Shown: positions 1 through 6,473 of the stretch, piece by piece
Layout: each line of letters opens with the position of its first letter
How positions within the stretch are numbered: position 1 is the stretch's first letter
Source: Clostridia bacterium
Lineage (GTDB): Bacteria > Bacillota > Clostridia > Oscillospirales > CAG-272
DNA: 7,522 nucleotides
Direction: 5' to 3'
NCBI GenBank assembly: GCA_017420845.1
Contig: JAFQOC010000510.1
Coordinates: 1-7,522, forward strand
The notes under the pieces: generated by a model
Database searches by the model: none
The model's input: the letters and a program-made list of their open reading frames with translations, nothing else
What the model was told of the DNA's origin: nothing
Program-made: the position numbers and the translations under genes

Positions 1-54
1 CCTCCTCCAAAGATCCCTGACCCCCTCCGACCCACTCCCGATCCAATCCGTTTG

Positions 55-61
55 AAAGGAG
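55..61 (+). promoter_or_regulatory. Ribosome binding site that fixes the gdpP start
   Basis: AAAGGAG lies 8 bases before the ATG at 70. A TTG at 52 opens the same frame six codons earlier, but it overlaps this Shine-Dalgarno sequence and has no site of its own, so the ATG at 70 is the better start. The 54 bases before the site are pyrimidine-rich, and I see no convincing promoter in them. Confidence 0.8.
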
Positions 62-69
62 CTGATCCC

Positions 70-2253
70 ATGTCTCCCCAAAAGCATCGCAAGCCCCGTA
101 GCGGCGTCCTCTCCGTGGACCTCCGCGTGCCCTTCGCGATCACCGTGGCCGAGGGCCTTTTGCTCCTGGGTCTGGTCGCCCTTCTGGCCTACGGAAACGT
201 CCCCCACCTGCCCCTGCTCGCGGTCGGTATTCTGCTCTTCTATCTGATCACCGCCGGCTTGATCCTTCTGGCCTTCGCTCTCCGCTTCGCCGCGTACAAG
301 CGTGCCGAGCAGGAGGCAGAGGAGCTGAACACCGACATTTACCAGATGTTCCGCTCAGCCACCGATATCCCCTATGCCGTGATCAACGCCGACGGGGATC
401 TGCGCATCATCAACGATGCCATGCAGGAGATCCTGGGCTTCCGCTCCCCCGTCTGCAGCATCCCCCTTGCCCGTGCCTGCCCCGGTATCACCGTGGAAAG
501 GCTGAACGAAACCGTCCGTCAAAGCCTGTCCGAGGAGGAACGTGACGGTCGGGACGGCCTTCTTCCCGGAGAGATCCTTCCCATCACCTATGAGGACAGG
601 GACAGCGCGTCGGTCGTCCGCCTGTGCAACGGCCGTCGCTACCGTATGGAGACCCATTTGCTCCAAAAGGGCAGCGATCACTACTATTTCGTCATTTTCC
701 ATGACGTTTCCCAGCTACTGGACCTGATGGAGGAAGCCAACCGCTCTCACGTGGTTCTGGCCTATATTATGTTGGACAACCTGCAGGAGCTGACCCAATT
801 CGTTCGAGCCAACTACCGAGCCACAGCCAATCTCATTGAAGAAACTCTGACACGCTGGGTGGAGAGCATGAATGGTATGCTTCGGGAGTACGACCGCGAC
901 AAATACCTGGCCATTTTCACCTCTGAGATGCTGGATCGCTGTATCGCGGACAATTTCTCCATTCTGGATGAGATCATGAAGATCCGAGTGGGTGACAACA
1001 GCTTTCCCCTGTCCGTATCCATGGGCATCGCCGATATCGACGGCAACGTAAACCAAAGAGAAAAGGCAGCCTCCGCCGCCCTGGACATGGCGTTGCAGCG
1101 AGGCGGCAACCAGGTAGCGCTCCAGCGGCGGGGAAATACCAATCTTCTGTACTACGGAGGCGCCCACAAAACTCTGGAGTCCAACACCTCCATCTCCTCC
1201 CGTGTCAGCGTTACCCTGCTGGAGAGACGCTTGCTTGCCTGTGACAGCGTCCTCATCATGGGGCACTCCAATCCCGACTTTGACGCCATTGGCTCCGCCG
1301 TAGGCGCCTACCGCCTCTGCCGCAGCATACTGGAGGCAGGCAATCGGGACCACGTCCCCGTTCATATCATCACCGACAAGACCTGCGACACCTACGACGT
1401 CTGCTCCGAGCACCTGGCCACTCTTCCAGAGTACGAGAGCGTCTTTATTGACAAGGCTGCCGCCCAGCAGGCCGTGTCCTCCGGCACTCTTCTGATCCTG
1501 ACTGACGTGAACAATCCCTTTATTTTTGAAGCCCCCGGCATCGTGGGCTGCATCTCCGCTCCTGACGGACTCTCCAACATCGCCGTCATCGACCATCACC
1601 GCCAGGTGGGAGAGCTTCCCTTCCGTCCTTTCCTTCATTATATAGAGGCGACCAAATCCTCCGCCAGCGAAATCGTGTCCGAGATCCTGCAGCAAAGCCC
1701 CTACGCCGAGACCCTTCATAAGGAGGAGGCCAACCTGCTGCTGGCCGGCATTATGCTGGACACTCACAACTTTACTCGCTCCGCGGGTGCCCAGACCTTT
1801 GAGATCACCTACTACCTCTACGGCCGCAACGCCCATACCGACGTGGCAAGGGAATTCTTTAACGAGCGCATCGACGAGCTCCTGATCGCCGGCGATTTTG
1901 ACGCCCACACCCGTCTGTACGCCGATGCCTTCGCCATTACCTGGCTCAGCGAGGATCACGTTCCTTCGGGCGGCGACCGTGTTGCCGCCTCCAAGGCCGC
2001 CGACAAGCTGCTGGGCATCCGAGGGGTGGAGGCCTCCTTCGCTCTGGCTCTGGTCCCGGACGGCGTGGCCATATCCGCCCGCTCCAAGGGCAACGTCAAC
2101 GTTCAGCTCATTATGGAGAAGCTGGACGGCGGCGGTCACTTCGACATGGCAGGCGCCCAGGTCCCCGGAAACGTCCCCGAGGCCTACGACCGCCTCACTG
2201 TTGCCATCGACGAATATATTCTTCAATTCCCCGAGCAATTCCGCCAGGAATAA
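70..2253 (+). CDS. gdpP: Cyclic-di-AMP phosphodiesterase GdpP (YybT family, DHH/DHHA1)
   Basis: This 727-residue membrane protein should hydrolyse cyclic di-AMP to pApA, lowering the messenger that controls potassium/osmolyte balance and cell-wall stress in Bacillota. Domain order is that of the family: two membrane helices (about 23-42 and 47-72), a PAS domain (about 93-218), a degenerate GGDEF domain (about 228-357) in which the signature is replaced by YDRDK (274-278), then DHH and DHHA1 domains. The six expected metal ligands are present: H399, D403 and D405 in GHSNPDFD, D479 in DVNNP, H509 in DHH (508-510) and D564 in DTHNF. GGGH (687-690) marks the C-terminal DHHA1 motif. The protein is therefore predicted to be active. 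Small departures are DVNNP where DTHxP is usual and DTHNF where DTKNF is usual. It lies 81 bases upstream of rplI, as in many Bacillota. The family assignment is near certain; activity is inferred. Confidence 0.96.
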   Translation: MSPQKHRKPRSGVLSVDLRVPFAITVAEGLLLLGLVALLAYGNVPHLPLLAVGILLFYLITAGLILLAFALRFAAYKRAEQEAEELNTDIYQMFRSATDIPYAVINADGDLRIINDAMQEILGFRSPVCSIPLARACPGITVERLNETVRQSLSEEERDGRDGLLPGEILPITYEDRDSASVVRLCNGRRYRMETHLLQKGSDHYYFVIFHDVSQLLDLMEEANRSHVVLAYIMLDNLQELTQFVRANYRATANLIEETLTRWVESMNGMLREYDRDKYLAIFTSEMLDRCIADNFSILDEIMKIRVGDNSFPLSVSMGIADIDGNVNQREKAASAALDMALQRGGNQVALQRRGNTNLLYYGGAHKTLESNTSISSRVSVTLLERRLLACDSVLIMGHSNPDFDAIGSAVGAYRLCRSILEAGNRDHVPVHIITDKTCDTYDVCSEHLATLPEYESVFIDKAAAQQAVSSGTLLILTDVNNPFIFEAPGIVGCISAPDGLSNIAVIDHHRQVGELPFRPFLHYIEATKSSASEIVSEILQQSPYAETLHKEEANLLLAGIMLDTHNFTRSAGAQTFEITYYLYGRNAHTDVAREFFNERIDELLIAGDFDAHTRLYADAFAITWLSEDHVPSGGDRVAASKAADKLLGIRGVEASFALALVPDGVAISARSKGNVNVQLIMEKLDGGGHFDMAGAQVPGNVPEAYDRLTVAIDEYILQFPEQFRQE

Positions 2254-2262
2254 AGCCCGATA

Positions 2263-2289
2263 GCTCCTCCCCATCGCGGGGCAGAGAGC
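2263..2289 (+). other. Small intergenic hairpin between gdpP and rplI
   Basis: GCTC and CCCC on the left arm can pair with GGGG (2278-2281) and GAGC (2286-2289) on the right arm, with a small internal loop and the terminal loop ATCGC. No T-run follows, so it is not a normal intrinsic terminator. It may be a processing or stability element in the gdpP-rplI transcript, or chance pairing in GC-rich DNA. Confidence 0.25.
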
Positions 2290-2334
2290 ATCCCCCGCAA
2301 CCCCAACCCCCATCAAAGAAAGGAAACATAGATC

Positions 2335-2778
2335 ATGAAAGTAGTACTGCTCGCCGACGTGAAAGGTCAAGGCAAGAAAAACGACGTTATCAACGTATCC
2401 GACGGATACGCCAGAAACTTCCTCCTCCCCCGCAAGCTGGCCGTGGAGGCCGATGCCAAGGTTCTCAACGAGATCAAGGGCCGCGAGGAATCCATCAAGC
2501 ACAAGATCGAGGTAGAAACGGCCGAGGCCAAGGCGCTGGCCGCCAAGCTGGATACCATTCTGGTAAAGATCCCCGCCTCCTCGGGCGCTGACGGACGTCT
2601 CTACGGCTCCATCACATCCAAGGATATCGCCGATCACCTCCAGAAGGATTACGGCATCACGGTGGATAAGCGTAAGATCCAGCTGGCCGATCCCATCCGC
2701 GCCTACGGAAAGTACGACCTGGACGTCAAGCTCTACACCGATATCGTGGGTAAGGTCCACGTGCTGGTGTGTAATTAA
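2335..2778 (+). CDS. rplI: 50S ribosomal protein bL9
   Basis: This is full-length bL9 (147 residues; the family is usually near 150), a large-subunit protein that binds 23S rRNA near the L1 stalk and helps maintain reading frame. The N-terminal rRNA-binding domain shows the family signature at about residues 11-35, including GQGKKNDVINVSDGYARNFL, followed by LPRKLAVEA; the more common version has PKG in place of PRK. A charged, alanine-rich connecting helix (about 40-75) leads to the C-terminal domain, where GRLYGSIT is recognisable. The start is set by AAAGGA at 2319-2324, ten bases before the ATG. The stop codon overlaps the ribosome binding site of dnaB, indicating tight coupling to the next gene, as in the common rplI-dnaB pair. 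Confidence 0.97.
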   Translation: MKVVLLADVKGQGKKNDVINVSDGYARNFLLPRKLAVEADAKVLNEIKGREESIKHKIEVETAEAKALAAKLDTILVKIPASSGADGRLYGSITSKDIADHLQKDYGITVDKRKIQLADPIRAYGKYDLDVKLYTDIVGKVHVLVCN

Positions 2779-2782
2779 AGGA
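2777..2782 (+). promoter_or_regulatory. Ribosome binding site of dnaB overlapping the rplI stop
   Basis: AAAGGA shares two bases with the rplI TAA (2776-2778) and lies 4 bases before the ATG at 2787. It supports 2787 as the real initiation codon of dnaB, although that ATG is out of frame with the main helicase reading frame. No comparable site precedes the in-frame GTG at 2876. Confidence 0.65.
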
Positions 2783-2786
2783 TATC

Positions 2787-4159
2787 ATGAACGATCACGC
2801 AAGCACCCAGGATTCCCTGGTACGAAAGTTCCCTTTTCCCTCATCGCCGAGCAATCTCTCCTGGGCGCCATTCTGGTGGACCCCGAATCCTTCAACGAGA
2901 TTGCCGACGTCGTGGCGGTGTCCGATTTCTATCTGGAGGAGCATCAGCAGATCTTCTCGGCCATGCACGAGCTTTTTTTGACCAGCCGCGACATCGACGT
3001 GGTCACCCTCATCGACATGCTGGTGCAGAAGGGCATCTACGACAAGTCCGGCGGCGAGGACTACGTCCGCGTTCTGGTGGAGGTTGTTCCCACCGCCATG
3101 AACGTGAAGGACTACGCCCGCATCGTCAAGGACAAGAGCATCCTGCGCCAGCTCATCGGCGCCTGCGACGAGGTCAACGAGATCGCCTACTCCGAGCAGG
3201 AGGACGTGGCCCACGTTCTGGATGCCGCCGAGAACAAAATCTTCGCCATCGCTCAGGGTAAGGACACCAAGAATTTTCGCCATATTCGCGAGGTCATCGG
3301 GGACGTCTACGCCCACCTCCACGAGCTGAACACCAACAAGGAGGCCTCCCAAGGCACCTCCACCGGCTTTTCCGGGCTGGATCGGGTGCTGGCAGGCATG
3401 GGCAACTCCGACCTCATTCTGGTGGGTGCCCGTCCCGGTATGGGTAAGACCTCCTTCTGTCTGAACATCGGCACTAACGTGGCCGCGCTGACCGGCAAGA
3501 CGGTATGTATGTTCTCTCTGGAGATGTCCGCCGAGCAGCTGGTCAACCGCATCATCTCCTCCGAGGCCATGGTGGACAGCTACGCCATGCGCACGGGCGA
3601 GCTCACGGACGAGGACTGGGAAAACATCGCCATCGCCACCTCCAAGCTGGCCAAGTGCGACATTCTCATCGACGATACCGCCGGAATCACCGCCACAGGT
3701 ATGAAGGCCAAGCTCCGCCGCGTCAAAAATCTGGGGCTGGTGGTCATCGACTACCTCCAGCTCATGCAGGGCGACGGCCGCCACGACAACCGCGTCCAGG
3801 AGGTGGCCGAGATCTCCCGCGCCATGAAGCTCATGGCCAAGGATCTGAACGTCCCCGTTATCTGCTGCTCCCAGCTCTCCCGAGGCCCCGAGTCCCGTAC
3901 CGACAAGCGCCCCATGATGTCCGATCTCCGTGAGTCGGGATCCATCGAGCAGGACGCCGACGTAGTGCTCTTCCTCTACCGCGACGAGTATTACAAGACC
4001 AACGAGTCCTCCGATCCCAATTCCGATGCCGCCGCCTCCATCGTGGAGGTTATCGTCGGCAAGAACCGCCACGGCTCCACCGGTACCGTCAAGATGGGCT
4101 GGATCGGTAAATATACCAAATTCCGCACCCTGGCGGAGGACGGTAACCTTCCCTCCTGA
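2787..4159 (+). CDS. dnaB: Replicative DNA helicase DnaB, N-terminus split by apparent -1 frameshift
   Basis: This is the hexameric RecA-fold helicase that unwinds DNA at the fork (called DnaC in Bacillus subtilis). The body reads intact from 2837 to 4159. It has an N-terminal primase-interacting domain, Walker A GARPGMGKT (K221 of the composite protein), Walker B LVVIDYLQLM (D322), SQLSR (362-366) and DLRESGSIEQDADVV near the C-terminus. The only ATG/GTG/TTG near the start in this frame is GTG 2876, which has no ribosome binding site and would cut off conserved residues (PFSLIAEQSLLGAILVD) encoded just upstream. ATG 2787 has a good site but reads MNDHASTQDSLVRKFPF and then leaves the family sequence, ending at 2981. 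One -1 step at 2831-2837 joins the two into a normal 457-residue DnaB. A missing T in the sequence, a real mutation or programmed frameshifting could each explain this. A conservative annotation would start at 2876 (427 residues). Confidence 0.9.
2831..2837 (+). other. Candidate -1 slippery heptamer (C CCT TTT) in dnaB
   Basis: Read in the frame of ATG 2787, the bases are C CCT TTT, which fits the X XXY YYZ pattern of -1 ribosomal slippage. Re-pairing gives CCC TTT and then TCC CTC ATC, which is exactly the DnaB frame. I see no clear Shine-Dalgarno-like stimulator 10-14 bases upstream and only weak pairing downstream (GGG near 2863 with CCCC near 2879). A simple one-base deletion in the T-run therefore remains at least as likely. 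Confidence 0.4.
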
Positions 4160-4207
4160 ATCCCGTAACACGACATCCACGATTATCCCATAAGGAAGGA
4201 GCACCCT

Positions 4208-5641
4208 ATGCTTCCCTTTTCCCTGCCCGAGCATCTCCCCTGTTTGGTTGCCTTTTCCGGCGGCGCGGATTCGCGGCTCCTTTTGGAGCTGACCGTCCGT
4301 GCCCTTGTGGAGCGCAACGGCGAGGAGGGGAGAGGGCAGCTCACCGCGGCCCACCTCCATCACGGCATACGGGGCGAGGAGGCCGATCGCGATCTGGCCT
4401 TCTGCCGGCGTGTTTGCCGTGAGCTGGGGGTAGAGCTGATCTCCGAGCGTGTGGACGTCCCCGCCCTGGCCGCCGAAAGAGGCGAGAGTCTGGAAACAGC
4501 CGCCCGTCGGGTACGCTACAGCTTTTTTGAGAGAGTCATGGACGAGCGGGGTATTCCCACCCTTATGACCGCCCACCACGCCGACGACAATCTGGAAACC
4601 ATACTGGAGCGGCTTCTGCGAGGGACAGGCACCCGAGGCATGGGAGGCATCCCCCCCACCCGCCTCATGGGCATCTGGAACGGATTCCCCGCAACCGTGC
4701 TGTACCGTCCTCTGCTGGAATGGACTCGACGGGATATTCTGGCCGCTTGCCATGAGCTGGGGCTGGAGTATATCACCGACTCCAGCAATCTGGCCGATGA
4801 CTGTACCCGCAACCGCATCCGACACACCGTCATTCCCGCCCTGGAAGCCATTGCGGGCGTCGACGCCCCCCAGCGGGCGGCTCTCCGTATGTCCCGCATC
4901 GCCGAAGAGGACGACGAATGTCTATCCTCCATGGCCGAGCGACGGGTCAACGCCTCCGAGGCCTTCTTTGAAGGGGGAATCGAGTTAACCGAGCTGCGAG
5001 AGCTCCATCCTGCCGTAGCCAAGCGCGCCTTCATGCGCCTGCACCGCACAGCCTGTCTCTTTCATAGCGAGGGGGAGACACCGGGCAATCTGGCTGCCGT
5101 CCACCTGGACGCTCTGCAGGAGCTGGCCCGCAAGGGCATTCTCGAATCCACCACACCTCTGCCCGATGGCATGATGGGACTGGTGCGGGACGGGTTCCTC
5201 TTCATCTGCCCCGCCAAGCTTCCTCCGCCGCCGCCCCTACCCGAGGAGCCCATCTCGCTTGTGGAGGCGATCACGGCCTGGGGCAGACGCGTCTGCATTA
5301 CCCTGGAATCCTTCCCCTCTCCTGAGCCCCCATTAGCGGGGCGGAGCATACTGGCCTCTGCCGTGTTCCCCGCCGATCTTCCCCGGCCACTGACGATCCG
5401 CAAGCGTCAGGACGGGGATCGCATCCTCTCCCACGGAATGCATAAGCGGCTCAAGAAGCTGTTGCAGGAAAAGAATATTCCTCCCCACCTGCGGGACAGT
5501 ATCCCCTTGATCTGCCTGCCCGACGGCGATCCCTTGTGGTATCCCTCCATCGCCTTCCGCGACGGCTATCCTCCTCCCACCGAGGGCGCCTGCCTGCGAA
5601 TCACCGTGGAATACCGCTACCCCACCCGCCTTGAAAAATGA
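4208..5641 (+). CDS. tilS: tRNA(Ile)-lysidine synthetase TilS
   Basis: This cytoplasmic enzyme uses ATP and lysine to convert C34 of the CAU-anticodon isoleucine tRNA to lysidine, so that it reads AUA and is charged with isoleucine. The PP-loop nucleotide motif SGGADS is at residues 17-22. It is followed by the N-type ATPase core motifs HLHHGIRGEEADRD, ESLETAARRVRY and TAHHADDNLET (HHADD 123-127), and by the DSSN...RNRIRH segment. The C-terminal TilS domain begins near residue 395 with LTIRKRQDGDR and contains KRLKKLLQEKNIP. At 477 residues it is a full-length, two-domain TilS. AAGGAG (4196-4201), six bases before the ATG, supports the start. It follows dnaB after 48 bases with no terminator and precedes hpt, its usual partner in Bacillota. 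Confidence 0.96.
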   Translation: MLPFSLPEHLPCLVAFSGGADSRLLLELTVRALVERNGEEGRGQLTAAHLHHGIRGEEADRDLAFCRRVCRELGVELISERVDVPALAAERGESLETAARRVRYSFFERVMDERGIPTLMTAHHADDNLETILERLLRGTGTRGMGGIPPTRLMGIWNGFPATVLYRPLLEWTRRDILAACHELGLEYITDSSNLADDCTRNRIRHTVIPALEAIAGVDAPQRAALRMSRIAEEDDECLSSMAERRVNASEAFFEGGIELTELRELHPAVAKRAFMRLHRTACLFHSEGETPGNLAAVHLDALQELARKGILESTTPLPDGMMGLVRDGFLFICPAKLPPPPPLPEEPISLVEAITAWGRRVCITLESFPSPEPPLAGRSILASAVFPADLPRPLTIRKRQDGDRILSHGMHKRLKKLLQEKNIPPHLRDSIPLICLPDGDPLWYPSIAFRDGYPPPTEGACLRITVEYRYPTRLEK

Positions 5642-5660
5642 ACGCCCATCATACATCAGG

Positions 5661-5666
5661 AAAGGA
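5661..5666 (+). promoter_or_regulatory. Ribosome binding site that fixes the hpt start
   Basis: AAAGGA, within AGGAAAGGA, lies 7 bases before the ATG at 5674. An earlier in-frame ATG at 5638 overlaps the tilS stop as ATGA but has no ribosome binding site, and would add a 12-residue tail unlike the family. The 5674 start is preferred. Confidence 0.75.
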
Positions 5667-5673
5667 AAAAGCC

Positions 5674-6243
5674 ATGAACAACCAAACCCCCGCTCTCTAC
5701 GCCGACTGCGCCTACACCCTGGTCACCCAAGAGGAGATTTCCGCCATCTGCGACCGTCTGGCCGCCGAGATCCAGGCAACCTATGAAAACAGCACCCGCC
5801 GCCTGGTCATGGTGGTGATCCTTAAGGGCTCTATGCCCTTCGCCGCCGAGCTCATGAAGCGTTTGACCCTCCCTCTCGAGCTGGAGTTCATGAAGGTTTC
5901 CTCCTACGGCGCCGGCACCAAGACCTCCGGTGAGATCAAAATCTCCCTGGACCTGAAGCGGGACGACCTGCAGGACATTGATCTTCTGGTGGTAGAGGAC
6001 ATCGTGGACTCAGGACGTACCCTGTCCCGTCTGACCACCCTTTTGAAAAACCGCAACGCCAATAGCGTCCGTACCTGCACCCTGCTGGATAAGCCCTCCC
6101 GCCGTGAGGTAGATTTCGTCCCCGATTTCTGCGGCGCCACCATTCCTGACGAATTCGTGGTGGGCTTTGGTCTGGACTATGACGAAAAGTACCGTAACCT
6201 CCCCTTCGTGGGCGTGCTTAGAAGAGAGGTCTACGAAAACTGA
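5674..6243 (+). CDS. hpt: Hypoxanthine (guanine) phosphoribosyltransferase
   Basis: This cytoplasmic purine-salvage enzyme converts hypoxanthine, and usually guanine, plus PRPP to IMP or GMP. From ATG 5674 it is 189 residues, close to the normal length of about 180. The PRPP-binding loop is clear: VVEDIVDSGRT, with E108, D109 and D112-T116. The conserved C-terminal segment FVVGFGLDYDEKYRNLPFVGVL is also present; it helps form the purine pocket. The N-terminal half has the expected KGSMPFAAELM region. It is 32 bases downstream of tilS. In Bacillus subtilis TilS and HprT have been reported to act together on ftsH transcription, and ftsH is again the next gene here; whether that link holds in this organism is not shown by the sequence. 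Confidence 0.95.
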   Translation: MNNQTPALYADCAYTLVTQEEISAICDRLAAEIQATYENSTRRLVMVVILKGSMPFAAELMKRLTLPLELEFMKVSSYGAGTKTSGEIKISLDLKRDDLQDIDLLVVEDIVDSGRTLSRLTTLLKNRNANSVRTCTLLDKPSRREVDFVPDFCGATIPDEFVVGFGLDYDEKYRNLPFVGVLRREVYEN

Positions 6244-6287
6244 CCCCACGCCGCCGCAAGGCGAAAACATTCACGGGAACATGCAAG

Positions 6288-6305
6288 GAATTTCATGAAA
6301 AATTC
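6288..6305 (+). repeat. Inverted repeat overlapping the ftsH -35 region
   Basis: GAATTT (6288-6293) and AAATTC (6300-6305) are perfect inverted arms separated by six bases. Inside them TTTCATGAAA (6291-6300) is itself a 10-base palindrome. The element covers the proposed -35 box, where a regulator could act. It does not match the CIRCE or CtsR operators of heat-shock control. It is AT-rich and short, so it may be chance. Confidence 0.35.
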
Positions 6306-6323
6306 ATAGTCATGTGGTATACT
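6295..6323 (+). promoter_or_regulatory. Predicted vegetative promoter of ftsH
   Basis: The -10 box TATACT (6318-6323; five of six consensus bases) is preceded by TGG, forming an extended -10 element. With a 17-base spacer, ATGAAA (6295-6300) matches four of six bases of the -35 consensus. This AT-rich patch stands out in a GC-rich region between hpt and ftsH. Transcription would begin near 6330, giving ftsH a leader of roughly 140 bases. Confidence 0.6.
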
Positions 6324-6350
6324 TACCTGTAAGCTGCTTTCGCACCCTCC

Positions 6351-6444
6351 CCGAGGCTCTGCGTATCAGATAGAGTGGGTCCGCCAAGCCCACCTTGGGC
6401 ACCCTTGAAGGCTCATCCCAAGAGAAGAGCCTCCGGATGCCCAA
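6351..6444 (+). ncRNA. Candidate structured leader RNA upstream of ftsH
   Basis: Manual pairing gives a three-way junction. P1 is CCG-AGGCTCT (6351-6360) with AGAGCCT-C-CGG (6426-6436, one bulged C). P2 is GTGGGT (6375-6380) with GCCCAC (6388-6393, one T-G wobble). P3 is CTTGGG (6394-6399) with CCCAAG (6417-6422), directly adjoining P2. Alternative pairings compete. TTGGGCA (6395-6401) also matches TGCCCAA (6438-6444), TGGGC also matches GCCCA (6388-6392), and GAGCCT (6427-6432) also matches AGGCTC (6409-6414). Such mutually exclusive helices resemble a switch. I recognise no known riboswitch, T-box or 6S consensus, and no terminator T-run follows. It could be a leader, a small RNA or chance pairing in GC-rich DNA. 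Confidence 0.35.
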
Positions 6445-6473
6445 AAACAAATCCCGGCAAGATTGGAGATTCA

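Noticed and set aside
715..2760. 681-residue open frame on the - strand opposite gdpP and rplI
   Set aside because: It mirrors two clearly conserved + strand genes, is rich in Gly/Val with no recognisable domain, and arises from the codon bias of GC-rich DNA.
2787..2981. Stand-alone 64-residue gene between rplI and dnaB
   Set aside because: Only its first 17 residues look genuine, and these join to DnaB by a -1 step. The remainder is Ser/Pro/Trp-rich out-of-frame reading of dnaB.
2795..4825. 676-residue open frame on the - strand opposite dnaB and tilS
   Set aside because: It is opposite conserved coding sequence, has low-complexity Gly/Val/His-rich composition and no ribosome binding site or family motif that I can see; a shadow of codon bias.
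5638..5673. Earlier hpt start overlapping the tilS stop (ATGA)
   Set aside because: No ribosome binding site precedes it, and the added residues do not resemble the family. ATG 5674 has a good site.
6252..6263. CGCC-GCAA-GGCG hairpin after hpt as a terminator
   Set aside because: The stem has only four pairs and is followed by AAAACATTC rather than a T-run, so it does not qualify as an intrinsic terminator.
6330..6470. 6S RNA, SRP RNA or a known riboswitch in the hpt-ftsH gap
   Set aside because: I could not match the conserved cores of these families. A short CACCTTG likeness to 6S RNA is too weak to use.
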